Shown here in pieces: positions 26,715 to 35,917 of a stretch of DNA of 64,000 nucleotides. The notes beneath the pieces are model-generated. The model searched no databases. It saw only the letters and a program-made list of their open reading frames with translations, and had not been told where the DNA came from. Made by a program: the position numbers and the translations under genes. Position 1 is the first letter of the stretch. Each line of letters opens with the position of its first letter. This DNA is from Streptomyces sp. TRM68416 (lineage in GTDB: Bacteria; Actinomycetota; Actinomycetes; Streptomycetales; Streptomycetaceae), in contig NZ_JACVWU010000005.1 in assembly GCF_014596915.1 (NCBI RefSeq), positions 124,001-188,000 of the forward strand, in the 5' to 3' direction.

Positions 26715-27172
26715 GGGCCGCATCTTAGACGGGGTCCGGGGTGCACCGGTCCGCCTCAACAGCCGCTGCCGCCCCTGCCGTTCGGCCGATGAGTGGACGA
26801 AAAGCGACATCTCCGGGTGCTTGGTGCGACCTGGGACCGGGTGTCTGCGGGTGCTCGTGAGCGTCGGCGGCCGGCTCTACGGTGATCCGCGCCTCCTCTT
26901 GTGTGCGGGGCGCCGCACTCGCCGTCGCCGCCCGGGCCGCTGCCGGGCCGTGGGGGGCCGTCGTTTTGACCCGGCCGTGGCGCCCCAGGTATTCTGCCTC
27001 TTCGTTGTGTATTGGCTTGCTCATTCTCACGGGACGGGCCCTTACACCGGTCCACCGGGCCGATGACCAGCGACCAGCAAGCGGTTTGCGTCAACCGCAG
27101 TGCGGTCAGGGCTGTCGTGATCGTTTCGGTGACCTGTTCAGGACCATTCACTCGAAGCGAAGGCTACGAACC
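26715..27172. other. Upstream region of rplM with long leader
   Basis: No gene in these 458 nt. A strong promoter lies at 26966-26995. The putative leader (about 27002-27172) contains the hairpin GCGGTT (27081-27086) / AACCGC (27093-27098). The minus-strand promoter of the membrane-protein gene should lie in 26715-26900, but I could not pick one. Confidence 0.6.
26966..26995 (+). promoter_or_regulatory. rplM-rpsI promoter
   Basis: TTGACC (26966-26971), 18 nt, TATTCT (26990-26995): a strong vegetative promoter. The transcript would carry a leader of about 170 nt before the rplM GTG. Confidence 0.7.
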
Positions 27173-27616
27173 GTGCGTACGTACAGCCCCAAGCCCGGCG
27201 ATGTGACGCGCCAGTGGCACGTCATTGACGCTCAGGACGTCGTCCTGGGCCGTCTCGCCACCACTGCCGCCACCCTTCTCCGGGGCAAGCACAAGCCGAT
27301 CTACGCGCCGCACGTCGACGCTGGTGACTTCGTCATCATCATCAACGCCGACAAGGTGCACCTGTCCGGCAACAAGCGGACCCAGAAGATGGCGTACCGC
27401 CACTCCGGCTACCCGGGTGGTCTGCGCTCCGTCCGTTACGACGAGCTCCTCGACAAGAACCCCGAGAAGGCCATCGAGAAGGCCGTCAAGGGCATGCTCC
27501 CCAAGAACTCCCTGGGCCGTCAGATGCTCTCGAAGCTGAAGGTCTACAAGGGTGACCAGCACCCGCACGGCGCGCAGCAGCCGCAGCCGTACGAGATCAC
27601 CCAGGTCGCGCAGTAA
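27173..27616 (+). CDS. rplM: 50S ribosomal protein L13
   Basis: L13 is an early 50S assembly protein. From GTG 27173 the product is 147 residues and contains [27 protein letters not shown], the [11 protein letters not shown] motif and [12 protein letters not shown], all family hallmarks. A longer reading from 26882 adds about 97 residues of no recognisable sequence and crosses the promoter, so it is rejected. It forms the conserved rplM-rpsI pair, 42 nt from rpsI. Confidence 0.96.
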   Translation: MRTYSPKPGDVTRQWHVIDAQDVVLGRLATTAATLLRGKHKPIYAPHVDAGDFVIIINADKVHLSGNKRTQKMAYRHSGYPGGLRSVRYDELLDKNPEKAIEKAVKGMLPKNSLGRQMLSKLKVYKGDQHPHGAQQPQPYEITQVAQ

Positions 27617-27658
27617 GTCCGGCCACCCCCTAAGACTGAACAGAATCTGAGGAGAATC

Positions 27659-28171
27659 GTGGCCGAGACCACTGCCGAGCAGCCGCTCGAAGAGCTTGAC
27701 ATCGACAGCTACACCACCGAGTCCGAGGTTCCGGTGGAGGGCGAGTACACCTCCGAGTCCCTCGCCTCGCGCTTCGGTGAGCCCCAGCCGGCCGCCGGCC
27801 TGGGCCGTCGCAAGAACGCCATCGCCCGCGTCCGGATCGTCCCGGGCACCGGCAAGTGGAAGATCAACGGTCGCACCCTTGAGGACTACTTCCCCAACAA
27901 GGTGCACCAGCAGGAAGTCAACGAGCCGTTCAAGGTCCTGGAGCTCGAGGGCCGCTACGACGTCGTCGCCCGCATCGCCGGTGGCGGTGTCTCCGGCCAG
28001 GCCGGCGCGCTGCGTCTCGGTGTCGCCCGTGCGCTGAACGAGGCCGACGTCGACAACAACCGCGGCCCGCTGAAGAAGGCCGGCTTCCTCAAGCGCGACG
28101 ACCGTGCGGTCGAGCGCAAGAAGGCCGGTCTGAAGAAGGCCCGCAAGGCTCCGCAGTACAGCAAGCGCTAA
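27659..28171 (+). CDS. rpsI: 30S ribosomal protein S9 with acidic N-terminal extension
   Basis: S9 contacts the P-site tRNA with its C-terminal KR tail. The 170-residue product has an acidic, probably disordered extension of about 45 residues, then the core [17 protein letters not shown]. It also has [19 protein letters not shown], and ends with the essential QYSKR. The N-terminal extension is usual in actinobacteria. GTG 27659 follows GAGGAGAATC. Confidence 0.96.
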   Translation: MAETTAEQPLEELDIDSYTTESEVPVEGEYTSESLASRFGEPQPAAGLGRRKNAIARVRIVPGTGKWKINGRTLEDYFPNKVHQQEVNEPFKVLELEGRYDVVARIAGGGVSGQAGALRLGVARALNEADVDNNRGPLKKAGFLKRDDRAVERKKAGLKKARKAPQYSKR

Positions 28172-28220
28172 GCTTCGCTGCCTGCAAGCTCGTACTCGCG
28201 ACTTCAGCAGTACGTCCGGA

Positions 28221-28254
28221 CGCCCCGGCGGCACGCCACAGTGCCGCCGGGGCG
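28221..28254 (+). terminator. Terminator after rpsI
   Basis: CGCCCCGGCGGCAC (28221-28234) pairs perfectly with GTGCCGCCGGGGCG (28241-28254), then TTCGTTTATC. A 14-bp stem plus short T tract makes a convincing intrinsic terminator. Confidence 0.9.
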
Positions 28255-28381
28255 TTCGTTTATCGCGGCCGCGGGCGTATAACGGCACAAGACGTTCAAA
28301 GGCTTGTGCGATCGGGTGATCTTGGACGATCTCCGAAGATGATCTCGAAAGTGACGCTTCAGCGGCTTCAGCAGCTTTATT

Positions 28382-28426
28382 GGCTTCATCGGCTTCATCG
28401 GCTTCATCGGCTTCATTCGCTTCATC
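28382..28426 (+). repeat. Tandem 9-bp repeat before glmM
   Basis: GGCTTCATC is repeated about five times (last units degenerate: GGCTTCATT, CGCTTCATC), preceded by related AGCGGCTTCAGCAG. The array runs directly into the glmM Shine-Dalgarno AGGAGG (28427-28432). In the glmM frame it would read Ala-Ser-Ser repeats, but GlmM proteins start after it. Confidence 0.8.
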
Positions 28427-28436
28427 AGGAGGACAA

Positions 28437-29795
28437 GTGGGACGACTCTTCGGCACGGACGGCGTGCGCGGTGTCGCCAACGCGGATCTGACGGCCGAGA
28501 TGGCGCTCGGTCTGTCGGTCGCGGCGGCCCACGTGCTGGCCGAGGCGGGTTCCTTCGAGGGCCACCGGCCGACCGCGGTCGTCGGACGGGATCCGCGTGC
28601 GTCCGGGGAGTTCCTGGAAGCCGCCGTGGTCGCCGGTCTGGCGAGCGCGGGCGTCGACGTGCTGCGGGTCGGCGTGCTGCCCACGCCCGCCGTCGCCTAC
28701 CTCACCGGCGCGCTCGGCGCCGACCTGGGCGTCATGCTCTCCGCCAGCCACAACGCCATGCCCGACAACGGCATCAAGTTCCTCGCGCGCGGCGGGCACA
28801 AGCTCGACGACGCGCTGGAGGAGCGCATCGAGGCCGTCTACGAGGAGCACCGGCGCGGTGAGCCCTGGGAGCGGCCGACCGGCGCCGGTGTCGGCCGGGT
28901 CCGGGACTACGACGAGGGCTTCGACAAGTACATCGCCCACCTCGTCGCCGTCCTGCCCAACCGGCTCGACGGGCTGAAGATCGTCCTCGACGAGGCGCAC
29001 GGCGCCGCCGCACGGGTCTCGCCGGAGGCGTTCTCGCGGGCCGGTGCCGAGATCGTCACGATCGGCGCCTCGCCCGACGGGCTCAACATCAACGACGGCT
29101 GCGGGTCGACCCACCTCGACCTGCTGAAGGCCGCCGTCGTCGAGCACGGCGCGCACTTCGGCATCGCGCACGACGGTGACGCCGACCGCTGCCTCGCCGT
29201 CGACCACACCGGCGCCGAGGTGGACGGCGACCAGATCATGGCCGTCCTCGCGCTGGCGATGCGCGAGCGGTCCGCCCTGCGGGCCGGGACCGTGGTGGCC
29301 ACCGTGATGTCCAACCTCGGCTTCAAGCTGGCGATGGAGCGGGAGGGGCTCAAGCTCGTCCAGACGGCGGTCGGCGACCGGTACGTGCTGGAGGAGATGA
29401 AGGAGCACGGCTACGCGCTCGGCGGCGAGCAGTCCGGGCACGTGATCATCCTCGACCACGCGACGACCGGCGACGGCACGCTGACCGGGCTGATGCTGGC
29501 CGCCCGGGTCGCGGAGACCGGACGGTCGCTGCGCGAGCTGGCCTCCGTGATGGAGCGGCTGCCGCAGGTGCTGATCAACGTGCCCGACGTGGACAAGTCG
29601 CGGGTCTCCACCTCCGCGGAGTTGACGTCCGCCGTCGCCGAGGCGGAGCGGGAGCTGGGGTCCACCGGACGGGTGCTGCTGCGGTCCTCCGGGACCGAGC
29701 CGCTGGTCCGCGTGATGGTCGAGGCGGCCGATATCGATCAGGCTCGGGCTGTTGCCGGGCGGCTGGCCGATGTCGTGAAGTCGGCGCTCGGCTGA
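28437..29795 (+). CDS. glmM: Phosphoglucosamine mutase
   Basis: Converts glucosamine-6-phosphate to glucosamine-1-phosphate for UDP-GlcNAc and peptidoglycan. From GTG 28437 the product is 452 residues and begins (M)[14 protein letters not shown]. It carries the phosphoserine loop [11 protein letters not shown] (near residue 100), the metal loop DGDADRC (near 243), GGEQSGH and the phosphate-binding [11 protein letters not shown] near the C-terminus. AGGAGG lies 5 nt upstream, deciding the start. GlmS lies about 1.2 kb downstream, as often seen in Streptomyces. Confidence 0.96.
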   Translation: MGRLFGTDGVRGVANADLTAEMALGLSVAAAHVLAEAGSFEGHRPTAVVGRDPRASGEFLEAAVVAGLASAGVDVLRVGVLPTPAVAYLTGALGADLGVMLSASHNAMPDNGIKFLARGGHKLDDALEERIEAVYEEHRRGEPWERPTGAGVGRVRDYDEGFDKYIAHLVAVLPNRLDGLKIVLDEAHGAAARVSPEAFSRAGAEIVTIGASPDGLNINDGCGSTHLDLLKAAVVEHGAHFGIAHDGDADRCLAVDHTGAEVDGDQIMAVLALAMRERSALRAGTVVATVMSNLGFKLAMEREGLKLVQTAVGDRYVLEEMKEHGYALGGEQSGHVIILDHATTGDGTLTGLMLAARVAETGRSLRELASVMERLPQVLINVPDVDKSRVSTSAELTSAVAEAERELGSTGRVLLRSSGTEPLVRVMVEAADIDQARAVAGRLADVVKSALG

Positions 29796-29837
29796 GCGTC
29801 TGCGGGGAGCTGTTGTCGGCCGGCCGCGGCGTTCGTC

Positions 29838-29872
29838 GTGGTCTATCGCACAGTTCCCCGCGCCCCTGGGGG
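29838..29872 (+). repeat. Streptomyces intergenic repeat copy 3
   Basis: GTGGTCTATCGCACAGTTCC, then CCGCGCCCCTGGGGG, lies between the convergent glmM and coaA. It matches the element at 17901, 19506 and 62543; the CCCCTGGGG core can form a short hairpin. Confidence 0.65.
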
Positions 29873-30862
29873 CTACAGCTTGCGCAGGCTCAAACGTTGG
29901 ACCTTGTGGTCCGGGCCCTTCCGGAGGACCAGGGTGGCCCGGCCCCGGGTGGGGGCGACGTTCTCCACGAGGTTGGGCTTGTTGATCGTGCGCCAGGTCG
30001 TCCGGGCGTAGTCGAGGGCCTCCTCCTCGGAGACCTGCGTGTACTTGCGGAAGTACGAGGACGGGTTCTGGAAGGCCGTCGCGCGCAGCTTCTTGAAGCG
30101 GTTGAGGTACCAGCGCTCGATGTCCTCGGTGCGGGCGTCGACGTACACGCTGAAGTCGAAGTAGTCGGCGAGGCCGACGCGGGTGCGGCCGTCCTTGCCG
30201 GGCAGCGCGGGCTGGAGGACGTTGAGGCCCTCCACGATCAGGATGTCCGGGCGGCGGACCACGAGCCTCTGGTCGGGGACGATGTCGTAGATGAGGTGCG
30301 AGTAGACGGGGGCCGTCACCTCGGCCTTGCCGGCCTTGATGTCGGCGACGAAGCGGGTCAGGGCGCGGCGGTCGTAGGACTCGGGGAAGCCCTTCCTCGA
30401 CATCAGGCCGCGGGCCTGGAGCTCCTTGGTGGGGAGCAGGAAGCCGTCCGTGGTGACCAGCTCGACGCGCGGGTGCTCGGGCCAACGGGAGAGCAGGGCC
30501 TGGAGCAGGCGGGCGACCGTGGACTTGCCCACGGCGACCGAGCCGGCGACTCCTATGACGAAGGGGGTGCCGGCCTGGGAGCCCTGTTCGCCCAGGAAGG
30601 TGTTCAGGGCGCCGCGCAGGCCGTCGGTGGCGCCGACGTAGAGATTGAGGAGACGGGAGAGCGGGAGGTAGATGTCCCGCACCTCGTCCAGGTCGATGAC
30701 GTCGCCCAGGCCGCGCAGCTTCTCCACCTCCTCGGCGGTCAGCGGCAGCGGCGTCTTCTCACGCAGCGCGCTCCACTCTGAGCGGGTGAGGTCGACGTAG
30801 GGAGTCGCCTCCGGCCTGTGCCGGTGGGCGCTCCGGGGCATCGAGGAGACCGGAGAGATCAC
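29873..30862 (-). CDS. coaA: Pantothenate kinase, type I
   Basis: Phosphorylates pantothenate, the first and controlled step of CoA synthesis. The 329-residue product has the P-loop [12 protein letters not shown] at residues 104-115, DGFLLP near 139, the SYDRR segment and the C-terminal LRKGPDHKV block of the prokaryotic feedback-inhibited type. It converges on glmM and is divergent from glmS. The ATG at 30862 gives an N-terminal extension of about ten residues over E. coli CoaA; a start at the internal Met8 is possible. Confidence 0.95.
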   Translation of the reverse strand: MISPVSSMPRSAHRHRPEATPYVDLTRSEWSALREKTPLPLTAEEVEKLRGLGDVIDLDEVRDIYLPLSRLLNLYVGATDGLRGALNTFLGEQGSQAGTPFVIGVAGSVAVGKSTVARLLQALLSRWPEHPRVELVTTDGFLLPTKELQARGLMSRKGFPESYDRRALTRFVADIKAGKAEVTAPVYSHLIYDIVPDQRLVVRRPDILIVEGLNVLQPALPGKDGRTRVGLADYFDFSVYVDARTEDIERWYLNRFKKLRATAFQNPSSYFRKYTQVSEEEALDYARTTWRTINKPNLVENVAPTRGRATLVLRKGPDHKVQRLSLRKL

Positions 30863-31003
30863 AGTCCATTGTTACGGGCGTACGAACAGACCGTGAGGTG
30901 GGATCCGTCACGCGTCGACGAGGTCGTGCGCGGAGGGTGCGTATCGCCGTGGGAATTTCCGAATTCGGGCACGCTACGGCCTGTTCGGCGGGGCCAACAA
31001 CCG

Positions 31004-31017
31004 TAGGCTGCCGGTCA
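31004..31017 (+). promoter_or_regulatory. Possible leaderless promoter of glmS
   Basis: TAGGCT (31004-31009) lies only 7 nt before the glmS ATG, and no Shine-Dalgarno is visible. If it is the -10, transcription starts at or next to the ATG, giving a leaderless mRNA as often found in actinobacteria. Confidence 0.5.
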
Positions 31018-32864
31018 TGTGCGGAATCGTGGGATACGTGGGGTCGCAGTCGGCGCTCGATGTCGTGACGGCCGGGCTGAAGCGACTGGAGTACCGGGGA
31101 TACGACTCGGCGGGCGTCGCCGTGCTCGCGGACGGCGGGCTGGCCGCCGCGAAGAAGGCCGGCAAGCTCGTCAACCTGGAGAAGGAACTGGTCGACCGGC
31201 CGCTGCCGACCGGTTCGACGGGCATCGGGCACACCCGGTGGGCGACGCACGGCGGGCCGACCGACGCCAACGCCCATCCTCATCTGGACAACGCCGGGCG
31301 CGTGGCCGTCGTCCACAACGGCATCATCGAGAACTTCGCGCTGCTGCGGGCCGAACTGGAGGAGCGGGGGCACACCCTGGCCTCCGAGACCGACACCGAG
31401 GTGGTCGGGCATCTGCTCGCCGAGGAGTTCTCCGCGACGGGGGACCTCGCGGAGGCGATGCGCCTGGTGTGCCGCCGACTGGAGGGCGCGTTCACGCTGG
31501 TCGCGGTGCACGCGGACGAGCCCGGCGTGGTCGTGGGCGCGCGCCGCAACTCGCCGCTGGTGGTGGGCGTGGGCGAGGGGGAGGCCTTCCTCGCCTCCGA
31601 CGTCGCCGCGTTCATCGCCCACACCCGGTCCGCGATCGAGCTGGGCCAGGACCAGGTGGTGGAGCTGCGCCGGGACGGCGTGACGGTCACCGGCTTCGAC
31701 GGGCGTCCGGCGGACGTACGGCCGTACCACGTCGACTGGGACGCCTCGGCGGCCGAGAAGGGCGGCTACGACTACTTCATGCTCAAGGAGATCGCCGAGC
31801 AGCCCAAGGCGGTCGCCGACACCCTGCTGGGCCGCATCGACGCGGGCGGCTCGCTGACCCTGGACGAGGTGCGGATCCCCGACGGGGTGCTGCGGGAGGT
31901 CGACAAGGTCGTCGTCGTGGCGTGCGGTACGGCCTTCCACGCCGGGCTGATCGCCAAGTACGCCATCGAGCACTGGACGCGGATCCCCTGCGAGGTGGAG
32001 CTGGCGAGCGAGTTCCGGTACCGGGACCCGATCCTGGACCCGCGGACCCTGGTGATCGCGATCTCCCAGTCCGGCGAGACCATGGACACGCTCATGGCAC
32101 TGCGGCACGCCCGTGAGCAGGGCGCCCGGGTGCTGGCGATCTGCAACACCAACGGGTCGACCATCCCGCGCGAGTCCGACGCCGTGCTGTACACGCACGC
32201 CGGGCCCGAGGTCGCCGTCGCCTCGACCAAGGCGTTCCTGACCCAGCTCGTCGCCTGCTACCTGGTCGCCCTGTACCTGGGCCAGGTGCGCGGCACCAAG
32301 TGGGGGGACGAGATCCGGGCCGTCATCCGGGACCTGGCCGAGATCTCCGGCGAGGTCGAGCGGGTCCTGGAGACGATGAAACCGGTACGGGAGCTGGCGC
32401 GGTCCCTCGCCGACAAGAACACGGTGCTCTTCCTCGGGCGGCACGTCGGCTACCCGGTGGCGCTGGAGGGCGCGCTCAAGCTCAAGGAGCTCGCCTACAT
32501 GCACGCCGAGGGCTTCGCGGCGGGCGAGCTGAAGCACGGGCCGATCGCGCTGATCGAGGACGACCTGCCGGTGGTGGTGGTCGTGCCGTCACCGCGGGGG
32601 CGGTCGGTGCTGCACGACAAGATCGTGTCCAACATCCAGGAGATCCGGGCCCGCGGTGCGCGCACGATCGTGATCGCGGAGGAGGGCGACGAGGCCGTCG
32701 TGCCGTACGCCGACCATCTGATCCGGATCCCGGCCACGCCGACGCTGCTCCAGCCGCTGGTGGCGACGGTGCCGTTGCAGGTGTTCGCGTGCGAGCTGGC
32801 GACGGCCCGGGGCAACGAGGTGGACCAGCCGCGGAACCTGGCCAAGTCGGTGACGGTGGAGTAG
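31017..32864 (+). CDS. glmS: Glutamine-fructose-6-phosphate aminotransferase
   Basis: Makes glucosamine-6-phosphate from fructose-6-phosphate and glutamine. The 615-residue product has the N-terminal glutaminase domain with catalytic Cys2 (CGIVGYVG), HTRWATHG near residue 76, two SIS isomerase domains (CGTAFHAG, SQSGET, near 300-350) and the C-terminal AKSVTVE signature. No glmS ribozyme is present upstream, as expected outside Firmicutes. It converges with the NAD(P)HX repair gene, leaving 8 nt. Confidence 0.96.
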   Translation: MCGIVGYVGSQSALDVVTAGLKRLEYRGYDSAGVAVLADGGLAAAKKAGKLVNLEKELVDRPLPTGSTGIGHTRWATHGGPTDANAHPHLDNAGRVAVVHNGIIENFALLRAELEERGHTLASETDTEVVGHLLAEEFSATGDLAEAMRLVCRRLEGAFTLVAVHADEPGVVVGARRNSPLVVGVGEGEAFLASDVAAFIAHTRSAIELGQDQVVELRRDGVTVTGFDGRPADVRPYHVDWDASAAEKGGYDYFMLKEIAEQPKAVADTLLGRIDAGGSLTLDEVRIPDGVLREVDKVVVVACGTAFHAGLIAKYAIEHWTRIPCEVELASEFRYRDPILDPRTLVIAISQSGETMDTLMALRHAREQGARVLAICNTNGSTIPRESDAVLYTHAGPEVAVASTKAFLTQLVACYLVALYLGQVRGTKWGDEIRAVIRDLAEISGEVERVLETMKPVRELARSLADKNTVLFLGRHVGYPVALEGALKLKELAYMHAEGFAAGELKHGPIALIEDDLPVVVVVPSPRGRSVLHDKIVSNIQEIRARGARTIVIAEEGDEAVVPYADHLIRIPATPTLLQPLVATVPLQVFACELATARGNEVDQPRNLAKSVTVE

Positions 32865-32872
32865 CGCCCCTC

Positions 32873-34300
32873 TCAGTCCCGTACGTCCCGCCACGCCTCC
32901 CCGACCGCCTCCGCCACGTCCTGGGCGCTCGCCGGGGCACCGTCGGCGGCGTACCTGCCGGCCAGACCGTGCAGGTACGCCGCCGCGCTCCCCGCGTCCC
33001 GCGCCGACAGGCCCGCCGCCAGCAGGGAGCCCGCGAGGCCGGAGAGGACGTCGCCGCTGCCCGCGGTCGCCAGCCAGGACGTGCCGGTGGCGTTCACCCG
33101 CACCGGGGCCGACGCGTCCGCCACCAGGGTCGTGGAGCCCTTGAGCAGCACCGTCGCCCCGTACCGGGCCGCGAGTTCCCGCACCGCCGTCAGCCGGGCG
33201 CCCTCGACCTCCTCCCGCGCCACCCCGAGCAGCGCCGCCGCCTCCCCGGCGTGCGGGGTCATCAGGGTCGGCGCGGTCCGTGCGCGTACGGCGTCCCGGT
33301 CGGCGAGGCGCAGTCCGTCCGCGTCCACCAGCACCGGTACGTCCGCCTCCACCACCTCCGCCACGGTCGCCGCGTCGTCCCCGGCGCCCGGTCCGACCAC
33401 CCAGGCCTGCACCCGGCCGGCCTTCCTCGGGCCCCGGTCCGACACCAGCGTCTCGGGGAAGCGGGCGATGACCGCGTCCGCGGCCGGGCCGACGTAGCGC
33501 ACCGCGCCCGCGCCGCCGCGCAGCGCGCCCGCCACGGCGAGGACGGCGGCGCCCGGGTAGCGGGCGGACCCGGCGGCGATGCCGACGACACCGCGCCGGT
33601 ACTTGTCGCTCTCCGGCGCCGGGACCGGCAGCAGCCGGGCCACGTCCGCGTGCTGGAGGGCCTCCAGGTCGGCCGCGGCGGGCAGCTCCAGGCCGATGTC
33701 GACCAGCCGGACCGTACCCGCGTACTCCCGTGCCGGATCGATCAGCAGCCCCGGCTTGTGCGTCCCGAAGGTGACCGTGAGGTCGGCGCGGACCACGGCG
33801 CCCCGCACCTGGCCGGTGTCGACGTCGACCCCGCTCGGCAGGTCCACGGCGACGACGGCGGCCCGGGAGCGCTCGGCCGCCGCCGCGAGCGGCACCGCCT
33901 CCGCCCGCAGCCCGCCCTTGCCGCCGATCCCCACGATGCCGTCGACCACCAGGTCGGCCCGGTCGATCAGCGCCTCGGCGCCGGCCGCGCCGGTGACCGT
34001 GCCGCCGGCCCGGCGCAGCGCGGCGAGCCCCGCGGTGTGCGCCCGCTCGGGGCTGAGTAGCACCGCCGTGACGCCCGCGCCGCGCCGGGCCAGCCGGGCA
34101 CCGGCGTACAGGGCGTCCCCGCCGTTGTCGCCGCTGCCGACCAGCAGGACGACCCTGCTGCCGTACACCCGCCCGAGCAGGTCCGCGCAGGCCGCGGCGA
34201 GCCCGGCGGCGGCCCGCTGCATCAGGGCCCCCTCCGGCAGCCGTGCCATCAGCTCCCGCTCGGCCGCCCTGACCTTTTCCACGCTGTACGCAGTACGCAT
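32873..34300 (-). CDS. nnr: Bifunctional NAD(P)HX epimerase/dehydratase
   Basis: Repairs hydrated NADH and NADPH: an N-terminal epimerase domain (YjeF_N, about residues 1-210, with GSGDNGGDALY near 55-65) and a C-terminal ADP- or ATP-dependent dehydratase of ribokinase fold. The dehydratase runs from about 225 to 475, with TPHAGEAAALLG near 355 and the AGSGDVLSGLAG motif near 420. At 475 residues it is full length. On the minus strand it follows acpS; the gap contains a partial duplicate of the acpS 3' end. A CAGACT 7 nt before the ATG may be a leaderless -10. Confidence 0.94.
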   Translation of the reverse strand: MRTAYSVEKVRAAERELMARLPEGALMQRAAAGLAAACADLLGRVYGSRVVLLVGSGDNGGDALYAGARLARRGAGVTAVLLSPERAHTAGLAALRRAGGTVTGAAGAEALIDRADLVVDGIVGIGGKGGLRAEAVPLAAAAERSRAAVVAVDLPSGVDVDTGQVRGAVVRADLTVTFGTHKPGLLIDPAREYAGTVRLVDIGLELPAAADLEALQHADVARLLPVPAPESDKYRRGVVGIAAGSARYPGAAVLAVAGALRGGAGAVRYVGPAADAVIARFPETLVSDRGPRKAGRVQAWVVGPGAGDDAATVAEVVEADVPVLVDADGLRLADRDAVRARTAPTLMTPHAGEAAALLGVAREEVEGARLTAVRELAARYGATVLLKGSTTLVADASAPVRVNATGTSWLATAGSGDVLSGLAGSLLAAGLSARDAGSAAAYLHGLAGRYAADGAPASAQDVAEAVGEAWRDVRD

Positions 34301-34308
34301 GACGACGA

Positions 34309-34334
34309 GTCTGCCGTCAGCCTTCGGCGATCAC
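34309..34334 (-). repeat. Duplicate of the acpS 3' end
   Basis: A 26-bp sequence identical to 34406-34431, which covers the end of acpS and its stop. Read on the minus strand, the bases before it still translate as IATTVVIAEG plus stop, against [10 protein letters not shown] plus stop in acpS, so this is a decayed partial tandem duplication with a 97-bp period. Confidence 0.75.
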
Positions 34335-34413
34335 CACTGTCGTGGCGATGTCGGTGGTGGCTGGCCGGACGGGTTGCGCGGTGTGTGCGGTACGCGTGGC
34401 GGCGTGTCTGCCG

Positions 34414-34785
34414 TCAGCCTTCGGCGATCACTACCGCCGAGGCGACACCGGCGTCGTGGCTGAGGGACACGTGCCAGGAGCGGACGCCGAGTCGGGCCGC
34501 CCGCGCGGCGACCGTTCCCGTCACCCGGAGCCGGGGCTGCCCGCTGTCCTCCACGTAGACCTCCGCGTCCGTCCAGTGCAGTCCGGCCGGGGCGCCCAGC
34601 GCCTTGGCCAGCGCCTCCTTCGCCGCGAAGCGCGCCGCGAGCGAGGCCACGCCGCGCCGCTCGCCGCTCGGCAGCAGCAACTCGTTCTCCAGGAACAGAC
34701 GTTGGGCGAGCGCGGGCGTGCGCTCCAGGGATGCCGCGAAACGGTCGATCTCCGCCACGTCGATACCGACCCCGATGATGCTCAT
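34414..34785 (-). CDS. acpS: Holo-[acyl-carrier-protein] synthase
   Basis: Transfers 4'-phosphopantetheine from CoA to the acyl carrier protein. From ATG 34785 the product is 123 residues with the magnesium-binding motifs [12 protein letters not shown] (Asp9) and [14 protein letters not shown] (Glu near 57), and the SLSHD segment. A longer open frame reaching 36621 is spurious; the short form matches the trimeric AcpS family. The gene is followed by nnr on the same strand after a repeat-bearing gap. It may modify both fatty-acid and polyketide carrier proteins. Confidence 0.95.
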   Translation of the reverse strand: MSIIGVGIDVAEIDRFAASLERTPALAQRLFLENELLLPSGERRGVASLAARFAAKEALAKALGAPAGLHWTDAEVYVEDSGQPRLRVTGTVAARAARLGVRSWHVSLSHDAGVASAVVIAEG

Positions 34786-34881
34786 GCCGAGCACCTTATG
34801 ACCGGGGGGCGTTCGGGCCGTCCGGGTGACCCCGCAGCGCGGCTCGTTCGCCGTGCTCGTACGGCGCGTTTGGCTGATCGC

Positions 34882-35799
34882 ATGATCTGCACACGTATCG
34901 CATGCCGGGGTGTCGCGGTCGTCATGGCCGCGATGTTCGTGGTGCCGGTGGGGGGCTCCGCCGCCTCGGCCTCCGCCGCCGATCCGTCGCCGTCGCCGTC
35001 GTTGTCGCCCGCCACGGGGGCGCAGGACGTGCTGGTGCCGGGGGCCGCGCCGCGGCCGGGGGTGCCCTGGACCGTCGACACGCCGGACCAGGCCTTGCCG
35101 CCGGCCGTGTACACGCCCAGTGCCCGCGAGGACGCCGTGGAGCCGCGGGAGGCCGTGGCGGGGGCGTACGACCGCGTCGAGCACGTGCCGCTCGGCGATG
35201 CCGTCGTGCGCGTGGCGTGCAGCAAGCGGACCGGGCCGTACCAGCGGCAGGTCGAGCGGTGGCTGAAGCTGCCGGTGGACGGGAAGCAGTCGGCCGCCGA
35301 CTGCCGGGCCGTCCGGGCCTTCCAGGTCAAGCACAGGATCAAGCCCGCCACCGGGTTCGCGGGACCCGTCACCTGGGCCACCATGCAGCTCCTCCGAGCG
35401 CGCAAGAACCCCAACGCCGCGAAGAAGTGCCCGGTGCGGTCGTACCGCGTCGCCTGCGTCGATCTCAGTCGGCAGCTGACCTGGGTGCAGAAGGGCGAGA
35501 AGGTCGTCTACGGGCCGGTGCCGATGCGCAGCGGGCGAGCGGGGTACCGGACCCGGGGCGGGTGGCACAAGGTCTACTGGAAGCACAAGAACCACGTCTC
35601 GACGCTGTACCACCAGCCAATGCCGTACGCGCAGTTCTTCAGCGGCGGGCAGGCGTTTCATGCCGTGTACGGGACGATCTACACGACTGTGGGTTCCATG
35701 GGCTGCGTGAATCTCCGACTCGGGGACGCGCGGAAGCTGTGGGGTGTGCTGAAGACCGGGGACCGGGTGTACGTGTGGGGGCGTCGGCCGGGGACCTGA
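34882..35799 (+). CDS. Secreted L,D-transpeptidase with peptidoglycan-binding domain
   Basis: Probably forms 3-3 peptidoglycan crosslinks or anchors proteins. The 305-residue product has a signal peptide (about 1-32, ending ASASAA), a Ser/Pro linker, a peptidoglycan-binding_1 domain (about 108-170; CRAVRAFQ and GPVTWATMQ segments) and a YkuD catalytic domain. The catalytic His260 is in QAFHAVYG and the nucleophile Cys275 in GSMGCVNL. The order matches the usual HxxG and S-x-G-C-x-N signatures. ATG 34882 gives the signal peptide. alr follows after a G-rich gap. Confidence 0.88.
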   Translation: MICTRIACRGVAVVMAAMFVVPVGGSAASASAADPSPSPSLSPATGAQDVLVPGAAPRPGVPWTVDTPDQALPPAVYTPSAREDAVEPREAVAGAYDRVEHVPLGDAVVRVACSKRTGPYQRQVERWLKLPVDGKQSAADCRAVRAFQVKHRIKPATGFAGPVTWATMQLLRARKNPNAAKKCPVRSYRVACVDLSRQLTWVQKGEKVVYGPVPMRSGRAGYRTRGGWHKVYWKHKNHVSTLYHQPMPYAQFFSGGQAFHAVYGTIYTTVGSMGCVNLRLGDARKLWGVLKTGDRVYVWGRRPGT

Positions 35800-35821
35800 A
35801 GCCGGGGGCTTGATGTTCGGC

Positions 35822-35871
35822 GCGGGTGGGGGCCGGGTGCCGGGTGTGCGGGGCGGGTGGGGGCCGGGTGC
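35822..35871 (+). repeat. G-rich 19-bp direct repeat before alr
   Basis: GCGGGTGGGGGCCGGGTGC occurs at 35822-35840 and 35853-35871. The region has many GGG runs separated by short loops, so it could form a G-quadruplex in the coding strand or mRNA just upstream of alr. Confidence 0.6.
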
Positions 35872-35917
35872 ACTGTGCGGACGGGCTGTCGGTGGCCTCT
35901 GAGAGACTGGGGGCGCC

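Noticed and set aside
26882..27172. N-terminal extension of L13
   Set aside because: It crosses a strong promoter and has no similarity to L13; the GTG at 27173 gives the normal N-terminus.
28425..30485. Very long minus-strand open frame opposite glmM
   Set aside because: It is antisense to glmM and the end of coaA; composition is Arg/Pro/Gly/Val rich with no motifs, the usual product of high GC at third positions.
30863..31016. glmS ribozyme
   Set aside because: The gap is only 154 nt and shows no ribozyme-like pairing; glmS here looks leaderless, and the ribozyme is typical of Firmicutes.
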